Source of the DNA: Oceanicoccus sp. KOV_DT_Chl | GTDB taxonomy: Bacteria > Pseudomonadota > Gammaproteobacteria > Pseudomonadales > Dasaniaceae | DNA length: 64,000 bases | Reading direction: 5' to 3' | NCBI RefSeq assembly: GCF_900120175.1 | Contig: NZ_FQLF01000002.1 | Location: 1,302,001-1,366,000 of the forward strand | Part shown: positions 28,520 through 36,952 of the stretch, one piece after another | How positions within the stretch are numbered: position 1 is the stretch's first letter | Layout of the letters: each line of letters starts with the position of its first letter | Notes under the pieces: generated by a model | The model's input: the letters and a program-made list of their open reading frames with translations, nothing else | What the model was told of the DNA's origin: nothing | Database searches by the model: none | Made by a program: the position numbers and the translations under genes

Positions 28520-29251
28520 GATGATGCTGCTCGAAACACTTTTAAGCTCTTCATTTACAAACTCTACAAATTTATCCCTAGGGCTGGCGAACTCTTCTTC
28601 AGAGCATGGCTCTACTAATTTTTGGATATGATATCTAAAAATACCTGTGTTTACCGTATTATGCATACCCATTAAGGCAAGAAGAGAAGATGGGCACTTT
28701 GCCTCAAGAAACATATTTTTGTATATAGTGATTTTTTCGTGAGACATGCCTTCATTTATGTTATTTATGAAAGCCTCTAATGCCTTATCACTAGGAGCAT
28801 CAATAACCTTGATGATTTTATCTCTAAGACCGCAGAGTATAATTATATCTGTGTAGTAATATTTTACTTGAAAACCACTTTCTTCCGTCTCTTCAATTTC
28901 GATTAAAATTACCCCACCTTGATATCCAGTTCCTGATGGTGATGACTCAAAGCCTAATTGTTCACAAATATATGGGGCAGGCCTAAGAAGTGTCTTATGA
29001 ATCGACCATGAATTTGTACTGGTTTTAGCCATTACAGTTTTCAACTGAACTTTCGTTAGTGAGTCTTGATCATCAAAAATGATGTCGAATCCATCTTTAT
29101 CTACTTCCGGAGTATATATATTTAGAAAGTACTCCCTCTGGGCAGCGGCTAACTTTAGATCGAAAATAAGCTTGTTATTTATTAGTGATTCTTTTGCATG
29201 GCTGTTCTTGGGTTCAAAAAGATATTTTTCTAACTTGGTTTTCTCACTCAT
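28514..29251 (-). CDS. Cassette 1: PD-(D/E)XK-like protein
   Basis: This 245-residue protein is not assigned to a named family. Residues 36-73 read AAQREYFLNIYTPEVDKDGFDIIF then KVQLKTV: a helix, a beta strand with DGFD (Asp56) and a strand with Q-x-K (Gln69, Lys71). This is the pattern of the PD-(D/E)XK nuclease fold with the E-to-Q variant seen in Mrr-like and DUF4365 proteins. The C-terminal half is helical. The stop TAA lies inside the R'' box of attC site 3, and GTTAAGG lies 18 bases before the ATG, so it is a gene cassette. Nuclease action is inferred. Confidence 0.7.
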   Translation of the reverse strand: MSEKTKLEKYLFEPKNSHAKESLINNKLIFDLKLAAAQREYFLNIYTPEVDKDGFDIIFDDQDSLTKVQLKTVMAKTSTNSWSIHKTLLRPAPYICEQLGFESSPSGTGYQGGVILIEIEETEESGFQVKYYYTDIIILCGLRDKIIKVIDAPSDKALEAFINNINEGMSHEKITIYKNMFLEAKCPSSLLALMGMHNTVNTGIFRYHIQKLVEPCSEEEFASPRDKFVEFVNEELKSVSSSIIP

Positions 29252-29269
29252 TACTTGATTACTCTATTC

Positions 29270-29276
29270 CCTTAAC
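29270..29276 (-). other. R'-like box upstream of the first cassette
   Basis: GTTAAGG on the minus strand sits just before cassette 1 and is complementary to that cassette's own R'' box (CCTTAAC). It could be the attI/attC crossover end of the array. No paired arm is evident to its right and no integrase gene follows. Confidence 0.45.
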
Positions 29277-29774
29277 AGTTTATTAATTCGCCATGGGCTA
29301 TATATCACTTTGGCTCAGTATCTCGGAACTAAAACATTACCACTTAGGATAAATTTTTTTATTCAATATGTTACCAATAGGAGGAAAAACCTGTTGCTGA
29401 GATAGTGAGCCTTATCGCTTTATTTTATTTTCCAATTCCTTTCCCTTGATCATAAATCAGTTACTTGTTAAATCAAACACTTAAGGAGAGTTTTCCAGTG
29501 ATATAAGGCCATAGGCTACTGATCTGGGGTAAAAAGGCTAAAGACGCTTATCACTGCCTACATTGGAGTATGTCTTGAGAAATGGCTGACAAGCTGCTTT
29601 GGGTTAGTGGTCAAAGCTACTGGCCCCAGATTTACATTTAGCAGAGGTGCCGGAAAAAGGGGTCGGTGACAAATGATAATTTTTCGTACTACGTTTTGTC
29701 ACCGACCCCGTTTATTAGTTTATTCCGTTTATTGGAATGAGTATTTTTAAGTTAATTTCCGCCGTCACCCTGCA
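29277..29774. other. Non-coding gap right of the cassette array
   Basis: About 500 bases hold no gene and no integron integrase. The only recognisable item is REP family B copy 1 at 29659-29716. Confidence 0.6.
29659..29716. repeat. REP family B hairpin, copy 1
   Basis: Arms GGGGTCGGTGACAAA and TTTTGTCACCGACCCC form a 15-bp stem around ATGATAATTTTTCGTACTACG, and the tail is GTTTATT. The same element occurs at 32286-32341 and 35394-35455. Confidence 0.9.
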
Positions 29775-30575
29775 TCAATAACTGTACTCAACTTCCTGGC
29801 TGGTCATAATCGCACGCAGGCGATCACTGTCTTCCTTGCCAATCAATTGCTCCATCCGCGGCCAGATATGGTCAACTTCCGGGGATAAATAATTAACCCG
29901 AGTCAGAGCATCGCGCAGCGCGCTTCGCTCAGCTTCGCCATCAACCAACCACTCCGAGGGCACCCCACTTTTTATCAACTCAAGGGTACGATCAATATAT
30001 TGCTCACACGCTTTTTGCAATAACGCAATATTGGAAAAAGGCGTGGTCACCGCCAATGCCCAAGGCTGAAGAATAGACATTTGCAATCGAGGAATAGCCC
30101 CCATGCGCGCATCAGTTAAGCTGCGCACTTCATTATTAATATCTTCTAGTGGCAAAAAAACTTGTTGTTGATATTTTAAATTAACTGCGGGATCAACACG
30201 GCCCACAACATTCATAAAAAAACCCAAATTCGGTGGGCCATCATGCTTAGGATCAAAGGGGGCATCAACCTCTGGATCATAAAAGACACATTCGGTAACC
30301 GCATGGGGAACCAGACTATCGCGTTTGGTAATAATATGCAGCGCGTTCGCCTCCATTCCGACCGGTGCAAAATTAAGCCGAAGGTGAAGCACCTTTAGCA
30401 CCTCAGGATGATCCGCACCATCGACCACCTGTAGATAACCCAAATCACCAAAGGCAGGGTGAGTATATTTTTTTATCGTTGATTCTTTACTACAACTTAA
30501 ACCAAGCTGGTTAATTGTTTTCTCAAACAAACCGTCAATATATTCGGCACCAACATTCATTTTTAATGTACTCAC
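29775..30575 (-). CDS. Uncharacterised 266-residue protein
   Basis: The protein is complete, starts at ATG (MSTLKMNVGAEYIDGLF) and has no signal or membrane segment, so it is cytoplasmic. It has mixed alpha/beta character with distinctive stretches FGDLGYLQVVDGADHPEVLKVLHLRLNF and GPPNLGFFMNVVGRVDPAVN, and helical C-terminal 100 residues. Codon use and GC resemble the core genes, unlike the cassettes next to it. I do not recognise a family. It stands alone between AT-rich gaps. Confidence 0.6.
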   Translation of the reverse strand: MSTLKMNVGAEYIDGLFEKTINQLGLSCSKESTIKKYTHPAFGDLGYLQVVDGADHPEVLKVLHLRLNFAPVGMEANALHIITKRDSLVPHAVTECVFYDPEVDAPFDPKHDGPPNLGFFMNVVGRVDPAVNLKYQQQVFLPLEDINNEVRSLTDARMGAIPRLQMSILQPWALAVTTPFSNIALLQKACEQYIDRTLELIKSGVPSEWLVDGEAERSALRDALTRVNYLSPEVDHIWPRMEQLIGKEDSDRLRAIMTSQEVEYSY

Positions 30576-30850
30576 AGCTTAACCCTTATTGATTGAAAAG
30601 TTTCCAAGACTCGATAACACCAACGTCATTGATAGTATCGCTACTGCCGATTGCTGCCAAGCAGCAGCACCTAATAACTTTACACCAATTCATTTAGTCA
30701 GCCCTAGAGAAAATAATTTTTATTTAAAACCTACAATAGCGGCGCATTAAAACGCGCTCATTTGATTCCTTTGGTCCCTTTGATTAAGACTTACAGTAAT
30801 TTTTTTGCTAAACGGAAGTAATACTATACAAACTAGATTTTCCTAATTTT

Positions 30851-31471
30851 TTATTCTATATATCTAATCACTCGACCACTGTTTGCATCTATCAGCTGTT
30901 GCAGAGCGGCTACAGCATTTTGGTCGTATTGATGCTTATGCGTTTGAGAAAGAATTTCGAGTGCCTTATCCATACCTAGTGCTTTACGGTATGGCCGAGA
31001 ATTGACTACAGCATCAAAGGTATCGGCAACAGCAAGGATTCTTGCTCCAATACTAATGCTTTCTGCTGATAGGCCATAAGGGTAGCCACTTCCGTCAAGC
31101 CTCTCGTGGTGTTGGGCGACCATGTCAGAGATTGGCCAAGGAAATTCAATCCCATGTAGTAGCTCAACCCCTCGTAGCGAATGAGTTTGAATTAGCGAGA
31201 ATTCTTCTTTGTTTAATCGGCCAGTTTTTGTGAGTAATTCTAATGGAATCACTACTTTGCCAATGTCATGTAAGGTACCTGCAAAGCGAATGCCTTCAAC
31301 ATCAAACATATCAATATCAAGCTCCTGTGCTATCGCCCTTGATATGCCAGACACCGCTCCCTGGTGATCCGCTGTATATGAATCACGAGAACCCATTACT
31401 CGAGTTAGAACGGATATAATTTGTAATGCGAATCTATGAGAGTCTACTTCACCTGCTGAATACTTTTTCAA
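30851..31471 (-). CDS. HD-GYP domain cyclic-di-GMP phosphodiesterase
   Basis: The start is TTG 31471 with GGGAGG 8 bases upstream. The 206 residues consist almost only of the HD-GYP domain: LHDIGKV (HD pair at 68-69), THSLRGVELL, and HHERLDGSGYP (121-131) containing the GYP signature, then ADTFDAVVNSRPYRKA. Such enzymes hydrolyse c-di-GMP to pGpG/GMP using a di- or tri-iron site. There is no sensor domain, so regulation must come from partners. It is divergent from a CBS-domain gene. Confidence 0.92.
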   Translation of the reverse strand: MKKYSAGEVDSHRFALQIISVLTRVMGSRDSYTADHQGAVSGISRAIAQELDIDMFDVEGIRFAGTLHDIGKVVIPLELLTKTGRLNKEEFSLIQTHSLRGVELLHGIEFPWPISDMVAQHHERLDGSGYPYGLSAESISIGARILAVADTFDAVVNSRPYRKALGMDKALEILSQTHKHQYDQNAVAALQQLIDANSGRVIRYIE

Positions 31472-31576
31472 ACCAACCTCCCATGTCTACAAAGCTGAAT
31501 ATTGATTATAGTCTAGTAAATATTAGCCACAATGAACTACTCTTAACCTAAATACCATAGCTTATGGGGGTATAAA

Positions 31577-31987
31577 ATGAAGGTAAGTCGCCTGATGTCC
31601 AAGACCATTGTTTCGGTAGGAATGGATGACACGCTAAAGGATGTTAAAAATATATTTGATGAACATAAATTTCATCACTTATTAGTGATTGAGAAAAAAA
31701 AGCTGTGCGGCATAATATCTGACAGGGATTTATTTAAGGCTATCCCACCTAATATTGATTCTATTAGTGCAACTGCTAAAGACCTGGCTGCGCTTAATAA
31801 AAGAGTGCATCAAATTATGACAAGAAATGTTATTTCGCTAAAAGCTGACGCTATGATTAAGGACGCGGTTAATATTTTTAACAACAATGATATTTCCTGT
31901 ATTCCTATTGTTGATGATTTAGATCAGCCAATAGGTATTCTTTCATGGCGTGATATTATGAAAGCAATGCAAGGTATTGAAAAGTGA
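31577..31987 (+). CDS. Two-CBS-domain protein
   Basis: This 136-residue protein consists of two CBS motifs: LMSKTIVSVGMDDTLKDVKN...FHHLLVIEKKKLCGIISDRDLF and IMTRNVISLKADAMIKDAVNIF...ISCIPIVDDLDQPIGILSWRDIM. CBS pairs form a Bateman module that senses adenine nucleotides. It stands alone, is divergent from the HD-GYP gene (105 bases between starts), and may regulate it; that link is contextual only. Confidence 0.92.
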   Translation: MKVSRLMSKTIVSVGMDDTLKDVKNIFDEHKFHHLLVIEKKKLCGIISDRDLFKAIPPNIDSISATAKDLAALNKRVHQIMTRNVISLKADAMIKDAVNIFNNNDISCIPIVDDLDQPIGILSWRDIMKAMQGIEK

Positions 31988-32203
31988 GGAGAATGTAGTC
32001 GACTTCAGGCAGCTATAGACATACAACAGAGGTTCCTGCCAATAGCGTCCCACTCCACCCAGTTAGATCCTGGCTCGGCGCTTGGCCCACCTCCTTGCAA
32101 CTCACAGCCTCATGACCTAACGCAAGCTACACCCGACGACATCTGGTTCGGCCATGTGTCGGCTTCGGTTTTCTGAACAGCTCCTCACTCAAAAAACGCT
32201 TAA

Positions 32204-32270
32204 TTTTCTTAAACTTTCTTACACCCAAATTGATGTTGCACTGGAGTCATGGCCAAAGCACTCAATATTT
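32204..32270. repeat. Partial copy of the tRNA-derived repeat leader
   Basis: CTTTCTTACACCCAAATTGA and GGCCAAAGCACTC match the repeats at 38081 and 40271. The copy is cut after CACTC by REP family B copy 2. Confidence 0.75.
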
Positions 32271-32285
32271 AAGGGGGTCGGAAGG

Positions 32286-32341
32286 AGGTCGGTGACAAAT
32301 GATAATTGTTCGTACTACATTTTGTCACCGACCCCGTTTAT
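32286..32341. repeat. REP family B hairpin, copy 2
   Basis: It has the same arms as the copy at 29659. It is preceded by a partial duplicated start (AAGGGGGTCGGAAGGAGGTCGG). Confidence 0.9.
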
Positions 32342-32462
32342 CCGCAACGTGTTGAGCCTAGGGTAGTCAAACGGCGACCAAAACCCTTTAAATTGATGAT
32401 GAAGCCAAGATCAGAATTAAAGGATGAATTGTACCGAAAAGCGGCTTTGCTTAGTGGCATTC

Positions 32463-32512
32463 GGGTCAGAGCCCTTTGATTCTTGCATTTAAGGGGTCAG
32501 AGCCCTTTGATT
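32463..32512. repeat. Two tandem IS91-end-like repeats (family A)
   Basis: Two copies of GGTCAGAGCCCTTTGATT (32464-32482 and 32494-32512) are separated by CTTGCATTTAAG. The AAGGG..CCCTT arms form a small hairpin. Copy 35096 shows that this is the terminus of an IS91-type element. Confidence 0.85.
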
Positions 32513-32667
32513 AAAGCGGCCCCTCCTAAAGCTTACAAAAACTAACTTGATAGCTGACATTGAGCTGAATTTATATGAATCAACTTCAATGTCGGCTCTA
32601 TTAAGTAGATTTTATTTGTAAATAGTTGTTTAGAGCTTCCGGCAAGCCTGTTGTCAATAACTATTTT

Positions 32668-33486
32668 TTATACCCGCCCGGGAGAGACTCCTATCACTCG
32701 CTTAAATGCACGAGAAAATGCCGCTTCAGATGTATATCCCAACTCCTCTGCCAAAACGATTAATGGTACGGTCTTTAATTGGAGGCGCTGATGAGCAATT
32801 CTCATGCGCCATTCGGTGAGGTAGTACTTCACACTTTTACCTACGAGTTGAGTGAAGCGTGCAGAGAACCCTGAACGCGACATACCGCATTCGTTGGCAA
32901 GAGTGTCAACGGTCCAGCGTTGAGAAGGTTTATGGTGAATTGCTCGCAGCGCAATGCCAATGTGCTTATCTCGCAGTGCACCTACCCAGCCTGTGCCCGC
33001 TTGAGGTGAGTGTTCCATCCAGTGGCGAATAAGCTGGATCACCAGGATGTCGGCAAGGTGCGTAATGATGGTTTCACCACCCGGCTTGAGAGTACTGGCT
33101 TCACAGGCGATAAAGTCCAGTGTACTGCTTAACCAGCTCTCGCAGCTCTCCTCCAATCGATCAACGCATAGCACGGCCGGTAGTTGTTCAATAAGTTGTC
33201 TGCCAGCGACCTGATCGAACCCCATAACGCCACAGGTCAGCCGAGTCGTCAGGCCATCACCCTCTATATCCAGTATTTCATAGCGCTCACTGATTTGTCT
33301 AAGCCCTGCATCAAAAAGGGGTACCGGAGACAGTTCTGGGTTGCTGCTGATGACATGACCTTTACCATGCGGAATGAGGGCCAGTGATCTTTGCTTTAAC
33401 AACTGTGCTGGTTGGCCTTCTATCTGAAGCCAGCATTCGCCCTCCGTAATAATGTGGAACATCATTTTGCCGGGTAGAGCGGGCAT
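32668..33486 (-). CDS. AraC-family regulator with cupin sensor, N-terminus uncertain
   Basis: Residues from ATG 33486 give 272 amino acids: cupin_6-type sensor, then two helix-turn-helix motifs (TVDTLANECGMSRSGFSARFTQLVGKS and PLIVLAEELGYTSEAAFSRAFKRVIGVSPGRV). The same frame stays open upstream with family-like DPLGETLHQLRLDGSLYCQSNLSGDWSLAM, but no ATG occurs there, while an ATG-rich start lies in another frame near 33610. The true N-terminus is therefore longer and possibly frameshifted. It is divergent from an NmrA-like/DUF1772 operon, its likely target. Confidence 0.85.
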   Translation of the reverse strand: MPALPGKMMFHIITEGECWLQIEGQPAQLLKQRSLALIPHGKGHVISSNPELSPVPLFDAGLRQISERYEILDIEGDGLTTRLTCGVMGFDQVAGRQLIEQLPAVLCVDRLEESCESWLSSTLDFIACEASTLKPGGETIITHLADILVIQLIRHWMEHSPQAGTGWVGALRDKHIGIALRAIHHKPSQRWTVDTLANECGMSRSGFSARFTQLVGKSVKYYLTEWRMRIAHQRLQLKTVPLIVLAEELGYTSEAAFSRAFKRVIGVSPGRV

Positions 33487-33757
33487 GGCCAGCGACCAAT
33501 CCCCGCTCAGGTTCGATTGACAGTACAGGCTGCCGTCCAGCCGGAGTTGGTGCAGGGTTTCACCTAGAGGGTCGTTGGTTTCAGGGAACGGCGGGAGCTT
33601 GCCATGTTCATCTCCATCGATAGTAGAAGTCTTTTGGTTAAATCTGGACGAATAATCAATTAATGTGGATATAGAATCATTAAATGACCGGGTTGATTGC
33701 AGGATACTAGCTCTGTCGTTGCAAGCGCAACAGTAAATTCTATTGAGGAGTTATCCT

Positions 33758-34618
33758 ATGAAATCACAAACAACATTGATTATCGGTAAGCATGCTAAAA
33801 CCGGAAGCCGCGTTGAGGCTTTACTGCAAAAGGCGGGCATAACCACACGCGCAGTATCCCGTTCTACTGAACCGGCTTTTGACTGGCAGAAACCTGAAGA
33901 GTGGCCATTGGTTATGCAGGGTTGTCAGTCTGCCTACGTTACCTTCCAGCCAGATCTCGCAATCCCGGCTGCACAGGGCTTAATCGCCGAGTTTATCCGC
34001 CAGGCCAAAGTAGCTGGGATTAGGCATATCGTGCTGTTGTCCGGACGTGGCGAGGAAGGTGCACAACGGGCTGAAAAGCTATTGATTAATAGCGGGCTTC
34101 ATTGGAATGTCGTGAGGGCAAGCTGGTTTGCGCAAAACTTCAGTGAGGGATTTCTGGTTGAAGGTATCCTGCAAGGCCAACTGGCATTGCCCGCCGGTGA
34201 AGTTCCGGAACCCTTTGTAGATGCAGACGATATAGCCGAAGTAGCCTTCGCCTGCTTAACCCAACCCGAGCTGGCTAATCAGCTGTTTGAGGTTACTGGC
34301 CCGGAGTTACTGACCTTTCGGGATTGTGCAGCAATAATCAGCCAGGTCATCAAGCGACCAGTTGCACTTAAACCCATTACCACTGAGTATTTTCTGGAAG
34401 GTTTACAGGCCCAAGGTTTACCGGCGGAGATGTTGTGGCTAATGAACGAGTTATTTGACGTCGTGATGGACGGCCGCAATAGTTATATCTCACAAGATGT
34501 CGATAAAGCTCTGGGTAGACCAGCCACGAGCTTCCAGCAGTATGTTGCAAAAACCGAGGCAACTGGGGTATGGACCCTGACTGATGATAGTCCTGGCATA
34601 CTGAAGGAGGCGAGCTAA
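33758..34618 (+). CDS. NmrA-like NAD(P)-binding protein (atypical SDR)
   Basis: ATG 33758 is preferred: GAGGAG sits 8 bases upstream. The protein is 286 residues. The N-terminal Rossmann motif is altered (LIIGKHAKTGSRVEALL in place of GATG). It is followed by HIVLLSGRGEEGAQRAEKLLINSGLHWNVVRASWFAQNF, typical of NmrA/quinone-oxidoreductase-like proteins that act as reductases or redox sensors. Its stop overlaps the next start (TAATG). It is divergent from the AraC regulator. Confidence 0.88.
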   Translation: MKSQTTLIIGKHAKTGSRVEALLQKAGITTRAVSRSTEPAFDWQKPEEWPLVMQGCQSAYVTFQPDLAIPAAQGLIAEFIRQAKVAGIRHIVLLSGRGEEGAQRAEKLLINSGLHWNVVRASWFAQNFSEGFLVEGILQGQLALPAGEVPEPFVDADDIAEVAFACLTQPELANQLFEVTGPELLTFRDCAAIISQVIKRPVALKPITTEYFLEGLQAQGLPAEMLWLMNELFDVVMDGRNSYISQDVDKALGRPATSFQQYVAKTEATGVWTLTDDSPGILKEAS

Positions 34619-35087
34619 TGATTAGCTGGATTGAGCCAGCACTGTTGCTAGCAGTTTTGAGTACCGGCCTTATGGCTGGTATTTACTTCACCTTTTCGGT
34701 GTTTGTGATGAGGGCGCTGAAACGATTGCCAGTTGATGTGGCCATTGCTTGCATGAACTCTATCAATACAGTCATCGTTAAATCCGCTTTTCTGCCCCTG
34801 TTCTTCGGTTCCGGTCTACTCGTGCTGCTGTTGATAATAGTCAATGATGGTGGATTGGCATCTGTATGGATAATCAGCGCCAGTGTGATTTACCTGTTGG
34901 GTATGCTGGGTTGTACGGTGGTATTCAATGTACCTTTAAATAACCGTTTGCAATCAGTCAATGCTGAAAATAAGGCACTCATCTGGGGCATTATCTTGTT
35001 TACTGGACGCGCTGGAATCATCTGCGAACTATCAGCTGTCTGGTAGCCTGTACTTTTTATCTCCTTGCGATCTTTTACTACCAATAG
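34618..35087 (+). pseudogene. DUF1772 membrane protein, one apparent frameshift
   Basis: This is a four-helix membrane protein of about 155 residues: LLLAVLSTGLMAGIYFTFSVFVMRAL, FLPLFFGSGLLVLLLI, VIYLLGMLGCTVVFNVPLNNRL. The frame ends early at 35046, but adding one C in GGGGC 34985-34989 gives WGHYLVYWTRWNHLRTISCL and a stop at 35085-35087; WTRWNHLRT is the hallmark of DUF1772. It is translationally coupled to the NmrA-like gene. Function is unknown. Confidence 0.85.
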
Positions 35088-35095
35088 CCCCATTT

Positions 35096-35117
35096 AAGGG
35101 GTCAGAGCCCTTTGATT
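35096..35117 (-). repeat. IS91-type element terminus (family A), attached to transposase remnant
   Basis: On the minus strand, AATCAAAGGGCTCTGACCCC contains the transposase codons LIKGL and the TGA stop, then the CCCCTT end. This ties the dispersed family A repeats to an IS91-like element. Confidence 0.85.
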
Positions 35118-35380
35118 AGATGCTTGAGAATGTGCGCAATCGACGTCGGCTCTTTCTTGCTGGCGATGGCTCTGACTTGGCTACCGCAGCGCTCGCAGAC
35201 CTCAATATCGATAGTGAACACTCGCTTGAGGCGCTGCATCCAAGTCATGGCGCGGTGTCGCTCTGCCGGGTTCTTATCAAGCTAATCCGTACCATCGGGT
35301 TTCAGGTTTGTTGTTATTTACCACGCTTGGCGGGCGTGACCTGAATGCGGTGCTTGCTGTTTGGCGCAAAAACTCCATGA
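35102..35380 (-). pseudogene. C-terminal remnant of an IS91-family transposase
   Basis: Minus-strand translation reads HGVFAPNSKHRIQVTPAKRGK then a stop, and after a frame change DKNPAERHRAMTWMQRLKRVF followed by TIDIEVCERCGSQVRAIAS and LKHLIKGL. Both blocks are characteristic of the end of IS91-type rolling-circle (HUH/Y2) transposases, including the CxxC pair. The catalytic part is absent. Confidence 0.85.
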
Positions 35381-35393
35381 ATATTGTCATATT

Positions 35394-35455
35394 TAAGGGG
35401 GTCGGTGACCAATGATAATTGTTCGTACTACGTTTTGTCACCGACCCCGTTTATT
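35394..35455. repeat. REP family B hairpin, copy 3
   Basis: It has the same 15-bp-arm hairpin with one mismatch (GACCAATG for GACAAATG) and lies directly beside the RAYT fragment. Confidence 0.9.
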
Positions 35456-35464
35456 GGACCCCGC

Positions 35465-35607
35465 TTATTGCCGGCAGGCATCTTTTAGCTTGTTGAGAAA
35501 GAAGCGGTAATCGTCTTCTGAGTTGAAGATAGCTTGCCTGCTGTTACCCCTTAGGACAACGTGCTGAGGGTGCCCCGGTAAAACAAAGCGAGGGAGTCTC
35601 GTGCCAT
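35465..35607 (-). pseudogene. N-terminal fragment of a REP-associated tyrosine transposase (RAYT)
   Basis: From ATG 35607 (MAR, then a one-base frame change) the minus strand reads RLPRFVLPGHPQHVVLRGNS then RQAIFNSEDDYRFFLNKLKDA and stops after CRQ. PGxPQHVxxRGNxRQAIF is the start of TnpA_REP (HUH/Y1) proteins, normally about 150-230 residues. The rest is lost. RAYTs mobilise REP hairpins, and family B lies next to it. Confidence 0.85.
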
Positions 35608-35764
35608 CGGAAATCCTTTTCCATAGGTTCGAGTTTATGATGGCTGCGATGTTAATGTTTTTGAAGGCGAGACTTAACGGTTGGCGCTATGAATTCGAGT
35701 CTGGCCCCAGTTGTTCCGTAATGTCTTTCATTATCGGCGTAAATATCGATTTTCAGGAAAATAG

Positions 35765-36952
35765 TCACCTTTTCTCATTTTTAGCTTGGTACATTGCTGT
35801 ATCGGCACTACGGAGGATGTCATCTAAATTTTTGCCGTCGGTAGGCGCAATGGCCAAGCCGATACTGCCGCTAGGTATCAAGTCAATCCCGTCTATCGTA
35901 AGCGGTTCGTTCAAGGAGTGTTTAATTTTTTCGGCCACATAATCGATGCTTTCAATCTCGGCCACGCCAAACAATATGACTGCAAATTCATCGCCACCTA
36001 ATCTGGCAGCAGTATCGGATGAGCGAATCGAGGTGCGGATTCTTTCGGCGACAGCTTGCAATAGTTTATCGCCAATATGGTGGCCGTGAAGGTCGTTTAT
36101 CGGTTTAAATTTATCGAGATCAATATAAAGTATTCCTGCTTTGCAGTTTTCCTCGAGGGCGTGATCTAGGGCAATGGTCGCTCGCTTGTGAAATAGGGTT
36201 CTGTTTGCCAATCCGGTTAAAGGGTCATGTAAAGATTCGTGTTTGAATCGTTCACGCTCTTGCTCTAAGAATATATTCAGTGAGGAGTAATTATCTTGAA
36301 AAATATACAAACATAGAGTTAACAGACCAATGGCCGAAAGCCAGCCGGAAATACGTAATTGCGCCAAGGTTTGGTTATCGAACAAGACAGGAAAATTAAG
36401 TTGCAGCGGTTCGATAAAGTATAGTGCTACAAAATACAAAGCGGTAATGACCGACCAAGCCAAGCCGTATTTTTTTCCACAGATAAGAAGTGTCCATGTA
36501 GGAATGAAAATCATTGCTGCTAAATTAGGCGAAGTCCAGTTAAATCCCATGAGCATATTAGAAACACCAATATTTAAGAAAGAACATATGGTGTAAAAGT
36601 GCCCAAGAAACAGTGTGGAAAGATTGAAAATTTTAAAAATAAACGCGCCCATTATCAGGGCAATCATGAGTGCTATATAAATCCATGCCCCCATCATACC
36701 TAACGACGGGCTAATGGCAATTGAATACCAATAGATCGCAGCAATAATCGATATTAAACCCGTAACACCATAAATACTGAGAATTAAAATAGAGCGGGTA
36801 TATTCATTATCGGAACGTAGTTGGTCTTTCTTTTTGTGAGAATAAGACTGCTTGATGTATTCAGGCAGGAACCATTCTAATAACTGGCTGACAGGGTTAA
36901 CTTTAACTGTTAGCGCTAGATCGTCGTCTGCTGTTTTATTTTTTATTATCAT
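35765..36952 (-). CDS. Membrane-bound diguanylate cyclase
   Basis: This 395-residue protein has six to seven predicted membrane helices (about 53-220) followed by a GGDEF domain (HDPLTGLANRTLF; YIDLDKFKPINDLHGHHIGDKLL; GGDEF at 319-323). The inhibitory I-site RSSD lies exactly five residues before GGDEF, so product inhibition is expected. It makes c-di-GMP from two GTP. The protein at 60474-61601 has the same layout and is a paralogue. Confidence 0.92.
   Translation of the reverse strand: MIIKNKTADDDLALTVKVNPVSQLLEWFLPEYIKQSYSHKKKDQLRSDNEYTRSILILSIYGVTGLISIIAAIYWYSIAISPSLGMMGAWIYIALMIALIMGAFIFKIFNLSTLFLGHFYTICSFLNIGVSNMLMGFNWTSPNLAAMIFIPTWTLLICGKKYGLAWSVITALYFVALYFIEPLQLNFPVLFDNQTLAQLRISGWLSAIGLLTLCLYIFQDNYSSLNIFLEQERERFKHESLHDPLTGLANRTLFHKRATIALDHALEENCKAGILYIDLDKFKPINDLHGHHIGDKLLQAVAERIRTSIRSSDTAARLGGDEFAVILFGVAEIESIDYVAEKIKHSLNEPLTIDGIDLIPSGSIGLAIAPTDGKNLDDILRSADTAMYQAKNEKR

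Larger units (their letters stand above)
31988..32667. other. Non-coding, repeat-rich gap
   Basis: About 680 bases hold no supported gene. Contents in order are a leader shared with the tRNA-derived repeats (about 32204-32270), REP family B copy 2, and two IS91-end repeats (family A). Confidence 0.7.
35088..35764. other. Gap filled by IS91 and RAYT remnants
   Basis: It contains family A repeat, IS91 transposase remnant, REP family B copy 3, a RAYT fragment, and about 150 bases without recognisable features before the GGDEF gene. Confidence 0.8.

Noticed and set aside
29277-29774. Integron integrase or attI next to the cassettes
   Set aside because: No open frame with tyrosine-recombinase motifs exists here on either strand, and only a lone R'-like box is seen.
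35120-35344. Plus-strand 74-codon frame
   Set aside because: It is the antisense of the IS91 transposase remnant.
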